Shown here piece by piece: positions 46,882-55,994 of a DNA stretch of 64,000 bases. Numbering within the stretch: position 1 is the stretch's first letter; each line of letters opens with the position of its first letter. A program made the translations under genes and the position numbers. The notes under the pieces were generated by a model that was given only the letters and a program-made list of their open reading frames with translations, had not been told where the DNA came from and did not search any database. This stretch comes from Streptomyces sp. NBC_00190 (GTDB lineage: Bacteria > Actinomycetota > Actinomycetes > Streptomycetales > Streptomycetaceae): contig NZ_CP108131.1 in NCBI RefSeq assembly GCF_036203305.1, forward strand, positions 6,572,001 through 6,636,000, in the 5' to 3' direction.

Positions 46882-46904
46882 CGACCGGCAGCCCTGATAT
46901 AGCC
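46866..46904. promoter_or_regulatory. SARP-type heptamer repeats before phzB
   Basis: TATAGCC (46866-46872), TATAGCG (46877-46883) and TATAGCC (46898-46904) are direct repeats with start distances of 11 and 21 bp, i.e. on one helix face. SARP activators bind such heptamers next to a weak -35. A CATATT element about 12 bp downstream could be the -10. The first two repeats overlap the last codons and stop of the SARP gene itself. Confidence 0.65.
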
Positions 46905-46962
46905 AGCTTTTGCAGCATATTCCGAGCAGTTGATCTGTGTCCCATCCACGGGAGGTCACGTC

Positions 46963-47451
46963 GTGTCCGACGCCACGCTCAGCCCAGGCTTTACCGACCA
47001 TGCCGAACTCCGGCGCATCAACCGGGCCACGGTCGAGACGTACATGCACACCACCGGTCAGGACCGTCTCAAGCGCCATCTCCTCTTCGTGGAGGACGGC
47101 GAGGGCGGCCTGTGGACCGCCGACACCCCCGGACCCATCGCCATCCGCGGCCGCGACCGGCTGGCGGAGCATGCCGTCTGGTCCCTGCAGTGCTTCCCCG
47201 ACTGGGTGTGGTTCAACATCCAGATCTTCGAGACCCAGGACCCCAACCGGTTCTGGGTGGAGTGCGACGGCGAGGGGGCGATCCGCTTCCCCGGCTACGA
47301 GGACGGCCACTACAAGAACCACTTCCTCCACTCCTTCCTGCTGGACGGCGGGAAGATCGTGCAGAACCGGGAGTTCATGAACCCCTTCAACCAGCTCCGG
47401 GCGCTCGGTATCGAGGTGCCCGTGGTGCGCCGGGAAGGCATCCCCACGTGA
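46963..47451 (+). CDS. phzB: Phenazine biosynthesis protein PhzA/PhzB
   Basis: A 162-aa SnoaL/NTF2-like protein with the size and motifs of PhzA/B (LRRINRATVETYMHTTGQDRL, WTADTPGPIAIRGRD, FWVECDGEGAIRFPGY, HSFLLDGGKIVQNREFMNP). PhzA/B speeds the condensation of two aminooxo-cyclohexene carboxylates into the phenazine tricycle. Only one copy is present in the window, as in most actinobacterial phenazine clusters. GGGAGGT lies before the GTG at 46963, and the gene leads a coupled operon. Confidence 0.95.
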   Translation: MSDATLSPGFTDHAELRRINRATVETYMHTTGQDRLKRHLLFVEDGEGGLWTADTPGPIAIRGRDRLAEHAVWSLQCFPDWVWFNIQIFETQDPNRFWVECDGEGAIRFPGYEDGHYKNHFLHSFLLDGGKIVQNREFMNPFNQLRALGIEVPVVRREGIPT

Positions 47452-47789
47452 AGGCGATGATCGCGTGGTGGGAGCTCGCGGAGTCCGCGCAGACCATCGA
47501 ATCGCTCCGAGGGTTCCTGTGTGACGAGGCCGTCGCCGCCTGGTCCGACCAGCCCGGCCTGGTATTGAAGCTGTGGATCGCCGACGACGAGAACAACCGC
47601 TGGGGCGCGGTCCTGGTCTGGGAGTCCGCGGAGGCGGCCACACCGCCGCATCCGCGCAGCGCCGGCGAGCTGATCGGCTATCCGCCCACCCACCGGACCT
47701 GGTTCGACATCGAGGCGACCGTCGAAGGACGGCACGCACTGACCTCCCTCGTCGGCCTGGGCCGGGCGCTGGAGGTGCGGGGACGATGA
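47448..47789 (+). CDS. YdhR-like putative monooxygenase in phz operon
   Basis: A 113-aa protein starting MKAMIAWWELAES, with a central strand pattern LVLKLWIADDENNRWGAVLVW that resembles the dimeric alpha/beta-barrel YdhR family (cofactor-independent monooxygenase-like). The GTG start overlaps phzB by four bases and its stop overlaps the phzG start, so it is made with the core enzymes. It is not part of the usual phz gene set. Assignment rests on a short pattern; the function could be ring oxidation, product release or a structural role. Confidence 0.6.
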   Translation: MKAMIAWWELAESAQTIESLRGFLCDEAVAAWSDQPGLVLKLWIADDENNRWGAVLVWESAEAATPPHPRSAGELIGYPPTHRTWFDIEATVEGRHALTSLVGLGRALEVRGR

Positions 47790-48418
47790 CGACGCCGTCC
47801 GACCAGGGCGCCGGGGCGGCTCCCGTCCGTGAACCCGAAGAGTTCCGCAAGCCCCCGGCCGACCCCTTGGCCCTGCTGCGCACCTGGCTCGACCGGGCCA
47901 AGGAGGAGGTCCGCGAACCGGGTGCGATCGCCCTGGCGACCACCGGTGCGGACGGCCGCGCCTCCAGCCGGATCGTGCAGCTCAACTCGCTCTCGGACAC
48001 GGGCCTGGTCTTCACCAGCCACCGCGGCAGCCCCAAGGACCGTGAACTCGCCGTCATGCCCTGGGCGTCCGGGGTGCTCTACTGGCGCGAGAGCGGCCGT
48101 CAGATCATCGTCGCCGGCCCGGTCGAGCAGCTGCCCGACTCCGACTCCGACGCCCTGTGGGCAGCCCGGCCCGTCACCACCCACGCCATGTCGGTGGCGT
48201 CGAGGCAGAGCGAGGTGCTGGCGGACGTGGAGGCCCTGCGCGCCCACGCCGCGCGGCTGTCGGCGCTCGGGCCGCTGCCCCGGCCCGAGCCGTTCGTCGG
48301 CTACCAGCTGGTCCCGCACTGCCTGGAGTTCTGGGAGTCGAGCCCGGACCGGCTGCACCGCCGGCTGCGCTACGACCACCAGGGCGGTTCCTGGTCGGTC
48401 CTGAGGCTCCAGCCGTGA
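47786..48418 (+). CDS. phzG: PhzG, FMN-dependent phenazine oxidase
   Basis: A 210-aa protein of the pyridoxamine-phosphate-oxidase fold (ALLRTWLDRAKEEVREPGAIALATT, ASSRIVQLNSLSDTGLVF, FTSHRGSPKDRELA, YWRESGRQIIVAGPVEQL). PhzG uses FMN to oxidise the tetrahydro/hexahydro phenazine intermediates. ATGA overlap with the preceding gene places it in the phz operon. A 130-bp gap follows before phzF. Confidence 0.93.
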   Translation: MTTPSDQGAGAAPVREPEEFRKPPADPLALLRTWLDRAKEEVREPGAIALATTGADGRASSRIVQLNSLSDTGLVFTSHRGSPKDRELAVMPWASGVLYWRESGRQIIVAGPVEQLPDSDSDALWAARPVTTHAMSVASRQSEVLADVEALRAHAARLSALGPLPRPEPFVGYQLVPHCLEFWESSPDRLHRRLRYDHQGGSWSVLRLQP

Positions 48419-48548
48419 CCGGAGTACAGGAGGTGGCCGCCGGCGTCCGTCCGGCGGCCACAGGCCCGGGGCGGGCCTCGCCCGCACGCCGGCCGCACCC
48501 ATGCCCTGATGTTGCCCGCCCGGCCCGGAGCGAAGGAACGAACTGACC

Positions 48549-49385
48549 ATGTACCAGTACGTCGTTGCCGACGCCTTCACCCACACCCCCCTCGAAGGGA
48601 ACCCGGTCGCCGTCTACCTGGACGCCGCCGCTCTCACCCCCCGCCAGATGCAGCGCATCGCCCGCGAGATGAACCTCTCGGAGACCACCTTCGTCCTGCC
48701 GCCCGAAAACGGCGGCGACGCCCGCATCCGGATCTTCACCCCCGTCAACGAACTGCCGTTCGCCGGCCATCCGCTGCTCGGCACTGCCCAGGTCCTCGGC
48801 GAGGAGCGGTGCGCCGGCCGCCTGCTGCTGGAGACCGCGATGGGCGCCGTCCCCGTGGAGCTGGAGCGTGCCGGGGAGCGGATCACCCGCATCCGCATGC
48901 GTCAGCCGATACCCGTCTGGGAGCCGTACGAGAAGACCCCCGAACTCCTCGCCGCCCTGGGCCTGACCGACTCAACCCTCCCGGTCGAGGTCTACCGCAA
49001 CGGTCCCCGCCATGTCCTCGTCGGCCTGCCCGACGTCGAGGCCCTCGCCGCACTGCGCCCCGACCACCGTGCCCTCTCCGCCTTTCCGGACATGGCCGCC
49101 AACTGCTTCGCCGGCGGCGGCCGCACCTGGCACACGCGCATGTTCTCGCCGGCGTACGGCGTGGTCGAGGACGCCGCCACCGGTTCCGCCTCCGGCCCGC
49201 TGGCGATCCATCTGGCCCGGCACGCACTGATCGAGGACGGTACGGAGATCGAGATCACTCAGGGCGCCTGGATGGGCCGGCCCTCCACCATGTACGCGCG
49301 GGCCACCCGCGAAGGCGACCGCGTCACGTCGGTCGAGATGAGCGGCAGCGCGGTGACCGTCGTGCGCGGCACCCTCCTCCTCTGA
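48549..49385 (+). CDS. phzF: PhzF, DHHA isomerase
   Basis: A 278-aa isomerase that converts trans-2,3-dihydro-3-hydroxyanthranilate to the aminoketone that dimerises. It retains the residues known from Pseudomonas PhzF at the same positions: Glu45 in MNLSETTFV and His74 in LPFAGHPLLG, with the conserved Asp in VEDAATGSASG. AAGGAAC lies before the ATG. The neighbouring LAL regulator gene follows after 38 bp. Confidence 0.96.
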   Translation: MYQYVVADAFTHTPLEGNPVAVYLDAAALTPRQMQRIAREMNLSETTFVLPPENGGDARIRIFTPVNELPFAGHPLLGTAQVLGEERCAGRLLLETAMGAVPVELERAGERITRIRMRQPIPVWEPYEKTPELLAALGLTDSTLPVEVYRNGPRHVLVGLPDVEALAALRPDHRALSAFPDMAANCFAGGGRTWHTRMFSPAYGVVEDAATGSASGPLAIHLARHALIEDGTEIEITQGAWMGRPSTMYARATREGDRVTSVEMSGSAVTVVRGTLLL

Positions 49386-49423
49386 CGGCCCGGACACACC
49401 GGGGGAACGGAAGGCACACAGCC

Positions 49424-52081
49424 ATGCCTTGGGGGATCGCCACCTCCGCAGACTGGCCGACAGCGGGCCGGGAATCCGAAATCGACCACGTGGAAAGGGC
49501 GCTCGCCGGACCGCGGGGCGTGCTGCTCAGCGGCGAATGGGGGGTGGGCAAGAGCCGGCTCCTGCACGCCGCGCTGGAACGGGCGGCGGCCGGTGGCGCC
49601 GCCACCCTCTGGGCGGGCGGCGCCGTCCCCACCGGCGCGAGCGGCTCGCTGGCCGACGCCCTCAAGCAGTTCCCCAGAGTGCCGCAGAGCCCGCCCGCCA
49701 CCCCGTCCGCAGCGGGCCCCGTGCTGGGTCTCGACGACGCGCACCTCATCGACCCCGCCGTCGCCGCCTGCCTGTACGCCCTGGTCCGAGACGGCCGGAT
49801 CCGGCTGATCGCGACGGCCCTCTCCGGCGTGGCCATGCCGGGCGACATCAGCGCCCTGTGGGTCGAGCGCCTCGTCGAGCGCGTCGAAGTACCCCACTTC
49901 GACCGGACCACGGCCGGCGAGGTGCTGCAGGCCCGGCTCGGCGGCCAGCTGTCCGCCGACTGCGCGGAACGGCTGTGGACCGCCACCCGCGGGAACGCCC
50001 TGCTCCTGCGCGAACTCACCGACGCCGCCCTCTCCGACGGCGCCCTGCGCCGGGAAGGCGCGCTCTGGCAGTGGCGCGGAGAGCTGCCGGCCGCTCCCGG
50101 GGGACGTCCGGCCGCCCTCGTCCAGCTGCGCCTGAACGACCTGCGGCCGGACGAACGCGAACTCGTCCAGCTCGTCGCCTTGGCCGAGCCCCTGGAAGCC
50201 GACCTGCCGGCCGCCGCCGGGCTGGCCCACGCCGCCGAGTCGCTCAACCGCAGCGGCCTCCTCGTCACCGAACGCTCCGGCCCGCGGCTGCGCCTGCGGC
50301 TGGCCTACCCGCTGTACTCCGCCGTGGTGCTGCGCGCCATGCCCGAACTCGAAGGACGCCGGCTGCGCCGCCAGCTCGCCGACGGCATTGAGGCGGTGGG
50401 CATGCGCCGCCACGACGACGTCCGGCGGGTGGTCGACCTCCGGCTCGCCGCAGGCCAGACGCCCCCCACGGGGCAGCTGCGGGCCGCGGCCGAACGGGCC
50501 CTGCGCCGACACGACTTCGGCAAGGCCGAGACGCTGGCCCGCACCGCCCTGTCGCACCCGGACGGTCCGGCCGACGAGGCCGTCGCCGCCGGCGTACGGC
50601 TCGTGCTGGTGCAGGCCCTACAGGGCCGGGGCCGGCACCGTGAAGCCGAACGGGTACTCGCCGAAGCGCCGGGCCTGCCCGCGGGCCTGACCGACGAGGC
50701 CACCGCCGTCCGTGCGGTGAACATGGCCTTCGGGCTGGGCCGCCTGGGAGAGGCCGTCGGCGTCGTCGAGCGCGGCCTGACCACGGCGCAGGGCACGGGC
50801 CGGCTGCGGTTCCGCGGCGCGCGCGCCCTGCTCGGGCTGCTGGAGGACCGGTTCGCGGACGTGTCGGCGGCGGCCGCCGGGCGCGAGGGCGCACCACCGC
50901 CGCGCGAGGGCGCACTCGCAGGCCTCGTCACCGTCCCCGCGGCCTTCGCCCTGGTCGAGCGCGGTGATCCGGTGTCCGCCGCCCGTCTGCTCGCCGGGCT
51001 GCCGCCGGACCCCGAGGAGGGCACGACCGTCGATACCGCCGCCCAGTGGATGCGCACCTACGCCGCCCTCCACACGGCGGGCGTCGCCGCGGCCGCCGCC
51101 CTCCTCGGGGGCATGCAATGGTGGGACGAAGGCGATCCGCGGGACCGAGTACGCGTGGCGCTGCTGCGCGTCCGGCTGCACCGCGCGCGCGGGGACCGGG
51201 ACGCGGCCGTCGACGAACTGCGCCGGGCCGCCGCCGTGGACGCGCCCGCCGACTGGCTCACGGCCCCCGCCTGGACGCTGGCCCAGCTGGCCGCCGTCCT
51301 CGCCGAGGCGGGCGCGCACGCAGAGGCCGTACGTACCCTCGTAGAGGTGCGCTCCCTGGAGGGCCGAGGGGTCCGCTATCCGCTGGCGCAGGACGGGACG
51401 GCGCTCGAATCCGCCCTGGTGTACGCCCATGTCGGCGACCGGGCCCAGGCGGTGCGGCTGGCCCTGTCTGTCGCCAGGTCGGCCGGCGCCGCCGACCGCC
51501 GGGCCCAGGAGGTCTCGGCCCTCCACCTCGCCGCCCGGCTCGGCGCCACCGAAGAGGCCGTCGGATCGCTGCCCGAGCTGACCGTGCTGACCGGCACGAC
51601 GGCCCTCCAGGCCCGGCACGTCCAGGCACTGGCACTGCACGACGGCGATGCGCTGGAGGAGCTGACCAGACGTTTCGCTGCCCTCGGGCTGAGGCCGCTG
51701 GCCGCCGAGACCGCGGCACAGGCCGCCCAGGCCCATCAGGCCGACGGCCGGCACCGCAGGGGCCGCGCGGCCCGGCTGCTGTGCCAGGAGATCACGGCCT
51801 CCACCGGGGGAGGGCTGCCGCCGTGGGCGGGCGCGCCGGAGCGCCGGCGCGAGGACCTCCCCGCCGCCCTGACCCTGCGGGAACGGGAGGTCGCCGCCCT
51901 GGTGGCGGCCGGCCTGACCAACCAGGAGGTCGCCGACCGGCTGTACGTGTCGGTGCGCACGGTCGAGAACCATCTGCACCGCACGTACGGAAAACTGGGG
52001 ATCACCGCCCGTTCGGAGCTGGCCCGCCGACTCGACCCGGGCGCGCAGCGATCGGGCTGCGTCCCGCGATCCGCGCCGTGA
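49424..52081 (+). CDS. LuxR-family regulator, LAL type
   Basis: An 885-aa large ATP-binding LuxR regulator: N-terminal ATPase with Walker A LLSGEWGVGKSRLL and Walker B VLGLDDAHLID, a long helical TPR-like middle, and C-terminal LuxR helix-turn-helix (LTLREREVAALVAAGLTNQEVADRLYV, RTVENHLHRTYGKLG split by two residues). It is likely a pathway-specific activator. Its last 80 bp overlap the 3' end of phzC on the opposite strand. ATG 49424 follows GGAAGG. Confidence 0.92.
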   Translation: MPWGIATSADWPTAGRESEIDHVERALAGPRGVLLSGEWGVGKSRLLHAALERAAAGGAATLWAGGAVPTGASGSLADALKQFPRVPQSPPATPSAAGPVLGLDDAHLIDPAVAACLYALVRDGRIRLIATALSGVAMPGDISALWVERLVERVEVPHFDRTTAGEVLQARLGGQLSADCAERLWTATRGNALLLRELTDAALSDGALRREGALWQWRGELPAAPGGRPAALVQLRLNDLRPDERELVQLVALAEPLEADLPAAAGLAHAAESLNRSGLLVTERSGPRLRLRLAYPLYSAVVLRAMPELEGRRLRRQLADGIEAVGMRRHDDVRRVVDLRLAAGQTPPTGQLRAAAERALRRHDFGKAETLARTALSHPDGPADEAVAAGVRLVLVQALQGRGRHREAERVLAEAPGLPAGLTDEATAVRAVNMAFGLGRLGEAVGVVERGLTTAQGTGRLRFRGARALLGLLEDRFADVSAAAAGREGAPPPREGALAGLVTVPAAFALVERGDPVSAARLLAGLPPDPEEGTTVDTAAQWMRTYAALHTAGVAAAAALLGGMQWWDEGDPRDRVRVALLRVRLHRARGDRDAAVDELRRAAAVDAPADWLTAPAWTLAQLAAVLAEAGAHAEAVRTLVEVRSLEGRGVRYPLAQDGTALESALVYAHVGDRAQAVRLALSVARSAGAADRRAQEVSALHLAARLGATEEAVGSLPELTVLTGTTALQARHVQALALHDGDALEELTRRFAALGLRPLAAETAAQAAQAHQADGRHRRGRAARLLCQEITASTGGGLPPWAGAPERRREDLPAALTLREREVAALVAAGLTNQEVADRLYVSVRTVENHLHRTYGKLGITARSELARRLDPGAQRSGCVPRSAP

Positions 52082-53264
52082 GCCCGGCGAGTTCGAGGGA
52101 CTGGTCCCGGCTGAGCCGTGGGTCGCACGCGGAGGCGTAGCGCAGCGGCAGGTCGTGTACGTCCGTGCCGCCGCTGCCGCCCACGCACTCCGTCACGTCC
52201 TCCCCGGTCATCTCCACGTGGATGCCCCCCGCATGCGTTCCGAGCGAGCGGTGCACCTCGAAGAAGCCGGACACCTCGTCGACGATGTCGCCGAAGGCCC
52301 GCGTCTTGTGCCCCGAAGGGGCGGTGTAGGTGTTGCCGTGCATCGGATCGCACACCCAGCCCACCCGCGCGCCGCAGGCGGTGACCCGGTCCACCAGGTC
52401 GGGCAGCACCTCGCGCACCCGCTGCGCGCCCATGCGGACGACGAAGGTGAGGCGGCCCGGCACCCGCTCCGGGTCGAGCCGCCGCACCAGCTCCACGGCC
52501 TCGGCCGCGGTGGCCCTCGGTCCGAGCTTCACTGCGATGGGGTTCGCGATACCGGCGAGGTAGCCGATGTGGGCGCCGTCGGGCTGCCGGGTCCGCTCGC
52601 CCGCCCACAGCAGGTGGCCGGAGCCCGCGTACCGGGCTCCGGTGCGTGGATCGAGCCGGGTCAGGGGCCGCTCGTAGTCGAGCAGGAGCGCCTCGTGGGA
52701 GACGAAGAACTCCTGTGGATCCTCCCCGGCGGCCGACAGGGCCCTGATGCTGTTGAGGACGGCGGCCGACGCCCCGTACATCCGCAGCATCCGGTACGGG
52801 TTCGGGGTGCGCAGCGCGGCGGAGAACTCCAGCCCGTTCACCGCGTCGCCCCGGTAGGCGGGAAGCGTCACGCCCCCGCGCACCTCGGTCGGCTGCGACC
52901 GCGGCTTGGCGAACTGGCCGGCGATCCGGCCCAGCACCACCACGGGCAGCCGCGCACCGGCCGTCAGTGAGCCCGCCATGGAGAAGAGCGTGTCCAGCTT
53001 GGCCGCCACCGACTCGGCGCTCAGCGCGTCGAACGTCTCGGCGCAGTCGCCGCCCTGGAGCAGGAACGCCTCGCCGCGGGCCACCGCCGCCAGGCGGGCC
53101 CGGAGCCGGTCGCACTCGGCGGGCAGGACCAGCGGCAGATAGCCGGCCAGCCGCCGGGTGACGTCGTCGACGGCCTCCTGGTCCTGCCAGCCCGGGTGCT
53201 GTGCGGTGGGCGGGGCCGCCGGCGCAGCCGGGAGCGCACCGCCGGTGATCAGGGAGGAACTCAT
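52002..53264 (-). CDS. phzC: PhzC, class II DAHP synthase
   Basis: A 420-aa plant-type 3-deoxy-7-phosphoheptulonate synthase that feeds the shikimate pathway towards chorismate. Motifs are FLLQGGDCAETFDA, GQFAKPRSQPTE, LSHEALLLDYE-like VSHEALLLDYERPLTR, WVCDPMHGNTY and GGIHVEMTGEDVTECVGG. As a second copy inside a cluster it raises precursor supply and may be less feedback-sensitive. Its start overlaps the phzE stop; its end overlaps the LAL gene by 80 bp. Confidence 0.95.
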   Translation of the reverse strand: MSSSLITGGALPAAPAAPPTAQHPGWQDQEAVDDVTRRLAGYLPLVLPAECDRLRARLAAVARGEAFLLQGGDCAETFDALSAESVAAKLDTLFSMAGSLTAGARLPVVVLGRIAGQFAKPRSQPTEVRGGVTLPAYRGDAVNGLEFSAALRTPNPYRMLRMYGASAAVLNSIRALSAAGEDPQEFFVSHEALLLDYERPLTRLDPRTGARYAGSGHLLWAGERTRQPDGAHIGYLAGIANPIAVKLGPRATAAEAVELVRRLDPERVPGRLTFVVRMGAQRVREVLPDLVDRVTACGARVGWVCDPMHGNTYTAPSGHKTRAFGDIVDEVSGFFEVHRSLGTHAGGIHVEMTGEDVTECVGGSGGTDVHDLPLRYASACDPRLSRDQSLELAGLTARIAGRSPIAARPGRVGGPAPNGR

Positions 53265-55252
53265 GCGATGGCCTCGCGATTTCGGGGAGATTCGGGGCGG
53301 GGTGCCGGCTTGGGCACGGGCGAACGCGCCAGCACGGTGCCGATGAGCTGTTCGAGGATGCCGATGCCGTTGCGGGTCATCACCGACGCGGGGTGGAACT
53401 GCACCGAGGCGAAGCCGGGCCCGCGCAGCGCGTGGACCTCTCCCGTCGCCGGGTCCCGGGACACCTCCACCCACCCCGGGCGCGACCGCGGCCCCTCAAG
53501 GCGATCGGCCGGGGAGAGGGCCGCGAAGGTGTTGTAGAAGTACACGTCCTCGCGCTGCCCGAAGAGGTCGACGGTGCGCTGGACGCCCTGGTGCGGCACC
53601 CGCTTGCGGACCAGGGGCAGACCGAGCACGCCGCACAGGGCCTGGTGGCCCAGGCAGACCGACAGGAACGGAGTGCCGGCCGCCAGCAACTGCCGCGTCC
53701 GGTCCCGCAGGTGCGCGATCTTGACGTGGCCGGTCTCGCGCGGGTCCCCGGGACCGGGCCCCACGACCACCAGGTCCTGACCGGCCACCGAGTACGGCTC
53801 GTCGAACCGCCGCACCGTCACGTCGAGCCCGAGCCCGCGCAGCAGCGTCGCGCCCATGGCCGTGAAGGTGTCCTCGGCGTCGATCAGCAGGGCCCGGCGG
53901 CCCGCCAGGTGCGGCGGGCGCGGCGAGCGGTCACCGGGGGAGGCCCGCCAGAAGCCCGCCAGCGGGTCGTTGCGCGCGCGCAGTGCCCGCGAGACCCCGG
54001 GATCGGCCCCGAGCCGGCCGGCCGCGGGCTCGTGCGGTGCCCGTCCGGGCGGTGCCCCGATGTCCAGGGCGGCGAGCAGCCCGGCGGCCTTGGCCCGGGT
54101 CTCCTCGGCCTCGGACACCGGGTCGGAGTCGCGTACGAGGGTGGCGCCGACGCCCAGCCGCAGCCGGCCCCTGCGGTCCACGTCCGCGGTACGGATCAGG
54201 ATCGCGGAGTCCAGCCGGCGTTCCCCGGCGGCGTCCCGGCCGAGCAGAGCCGCGACACCGGCGTAGTAACCGCGGCCGTCCGGCTCGTACTTGGCGATGA
54301 CGTGGCAGGCGCTCTCCAGCGGACTGCCGGTGACGGTCGGCGCGAAGAGGGTCTCGCGCAGCACCTCGCGCGGATCGCGGTCGCAGTGTCCTTCGATGAA
54401 GTATTCGGTGTGCGCGAGGTGGCTCATCTCCCGCAGCCGCGGCCCCACGACCCGGCCGCCCTGCGGGCATAGCCGGCTCATCATCTTGAGCTCCTCGTCG
54501 AGCACCATGTACAGCTCGTTGCGCTCCTTGCCGTCCGCGAGGAACTCCAGGACGCCGGCGGGGGTGGCGCCGCCCCGCGGGTAGCGGTACGTGCCGCTGA
54601 TCGGGTTCATCACGGCCGTGCCCCCGTCCAGCGTGATGTGCCGCTCGGGACTGGCGCCGATGAGGGTGCGCCCGCCGGAGCGGATGAGGAACGTCCAGTA
54701 CGCGCCGGGGGAGTTGCGCAGCAGCCGTCCGTACAGAGCCAGCGCCGACCGGGCCGACCAGCCGTCGATCCATGCGGTGTAGGTGCGCTTGAGGACGAAG
54801 TTGGCCCCGGCGCCCGATCCGATCTCGTCCTCGACGATCCGCCGCGCCGTCTGCGCGTAGGCCGCGTCGTCCACGTCGAACGCGCCGCCGCGGACGGTCA
54901 GGGCGGACTCCGGCAGCGCGGCGAGGAGGGCGTCCAGCGGTACGGCGCCCTGCTCGTGTATGTCCATGACGAGCAGCTCCTCGCCGTCGTCCGGGCAGGC
55001 GTAGCCGCGCTCGGCGATCTGCCGGTACGGCAGCAGGACCAGCTGCTCGTGACGCTCGCCCGGGGTCGCCGGGGGCAGCGGGATGTCCGCCAGGGCGGAG
55101 ACGGGCGTCATCTCACCGATGAGCACGTCCACCGAGGCGCCGTCGCCCGCCTCCGGCCGGTGCAGCAGGGCGAACGAGGCCGCCCCGCCCGCCTCGCCCA
55201 GCCGGTCCAGCAGGGCGGCCACGTCACCGGCGTCCCCCATCGGGCCCGTCAT
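53261..55252 (-). CDS. phzE: PhzE, 2-amino-2-desoxyisochorismate synthase
   Basis: A 663-aa fused enzyme. The chorismate-binding half (about residues 70-420) contains AVMNPISGTYRYPRGG and LAHTEYFIEGHC; the glutamine amidotransferase half (about 460-640) contains nucleophile Cys533 in SVCLGHQAL and His620 in VQFHPAS. The triad Glu expected two residues after His620 is Ala622, as read directly from codon GCG. The product is ADIC rather than anthranilate, as in other PhzE proteins. Start ATG at 55252 overlaps the phzD stop. Confidence 0.95.
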   Translation of the reverse strand: MTGPMGDAGDVAALLDRLGEAGGAASFALLHRPEAGDGASVDVLIGEMTPVSALADIPLPPATPGERHEQLVLLPYRQIAERGYACPDDGEELLVMDIHEQGAVPLDALLAALPESALTVRGGAFDVDDAAYAQTARRIVEDEIGSGAGANFVLKRTYTAWIDGWSARSALALYGRLLRNSPGAYWTFLIRSGGRTLIGASPERHITLDGGTAVMNPISGTYRYPRGGATPAGVLEFLADGKERNELYMVLDEELKMMSRLCPQGGRVVGPRLREMSHLAHTEYFIEGHCDRDPREVLRETLFAPTVTGSPLESACHVIAKYEPDGRGYYAGVAALLGRDAAGERRLDSAILIRTADVDRRGRLRLGVGATLVRDSDPVSEAEETRAKAAGLLAALDIGAPPGRAPHEPAAGRLGADPGVSRALRARNDPLAGFWRASPGDRSPRPPHLAGRRALLIDAEDTFTAMGATLLRGLGLDVTVRRFDEPYSVAGQDLVVVGPGPGDPRETGHVKIAHLRDRTRQLLAAGTPFLSVCLGHQALCGVLGLPLVRKRVPHQGVQRTVDLFGQREDVYFYNTFAALSPADRLEGPRSRPGWVEVSRDPATGEVHALRGPGFASVQFHPASVMTRNGIGILEQLIGTVLARSPVPKPAPRPESPRNREAIA

Positions 55253-55929
55253 CGGGCGGCACCCGGACCCCGCGGCGCGGGGCCGCCCCGGAAGGCCGTC
55301 AGCACCGTTTCGGTGGGCACCACCACGGAACACCGGGCCGCCGCGTACTCCAGCGCCATCCGGTGGTCGGCCTCGCCGAAGTCCGCCACGGCATCCGCCA
55401 CGATGAACGACTCGATGTCGCGGGCCAGGGCGTCGCAGGCGGTCTGGAGCACACCGATGTGCGCGTACACCCCGCACAGCACCAGCTGGTCGCGGCCCAG
55501 GGTGCGCATCAGCTCCGCCAGACGGGTGCGGAAGAAGGCGCTGGGCCGCCACTTGGTGAGCACGTGGTCCCCGGCCGCCGGCCCGAACTGCTCGGGGAAG
55601 CCCCGGTGCTCGGGCGCCGTGCTCATTCCGGGTCCCCAGAAGTCCGCCAGCAGGCCGCGCTGGCGCGGGGTCATGTCGCCGGGCTGCGCGGTGTACGCGA
55701 CTGGCACGCCGGCCTCGGCGGCGCCCTGCCGCAGCGCGGTCACGCGGTCCTCCAGCCCCGTCCGCGGCTCCTGCCCGGCCGGCAGGAACTGCAGGAAGTA
55801 GTGCTGCATGTCGTGGATCAGCAGCAGCGCGCGGGTGGGGTCGGCCTCCCAGGCGGCTGTGTTCTCCGGCAGGCCGGCGGGCGCGGGCAGGGGGTACGGG
55901 CGGATGGCGGGAATGGCGGAGAGCGCCAA
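55249..55929 (-). CDS. phzD: PhzD, isochorismatase
   Basis: A 226-aa hydrolase that removes pyruvate from ADIC to give DHHA. Seen are catalytic Asp40 in LLLIHDMQHYFLQFL, the Lys of LTKWRPSAFFRT and VLCGVYAHIGVLQTACDAL; like known PhzD it uses Asp chemistry and not a Cys nucleophile. The TTG at 55929 is the start because AAAGGAG lies 8 bp before it and homology begins there; no ATG or GTG is suitable. Confidence 0.94.
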   Translation of the reverse strand: MALSAIPAIRPYPLPAPAGLPENTAAWEADPTRALLLIHDMQHYFLQFLPAGQEPRTGLEDRVTALRQGAAEAGVPVAYTAQPGDMTPRQRGLLADFWGPGMSTAPEHRGFPEQFGPAAGDHVLTKWRPSAFFRTRLAELMRTLGRDQLVLCGVYAHIGVLQTACDALARDIESFIVADAVADFGEADHRMALEYAAARCSVVVPTETVLTAFRGGPAPRGPGAAR

Positions 55930-55994
55930 GGCTCTGGCTCCTTTCGGGTCCGGTGCGCAAGGGGGGCCGGGGAGGCGGCCGGGGGCGGTCGGCC

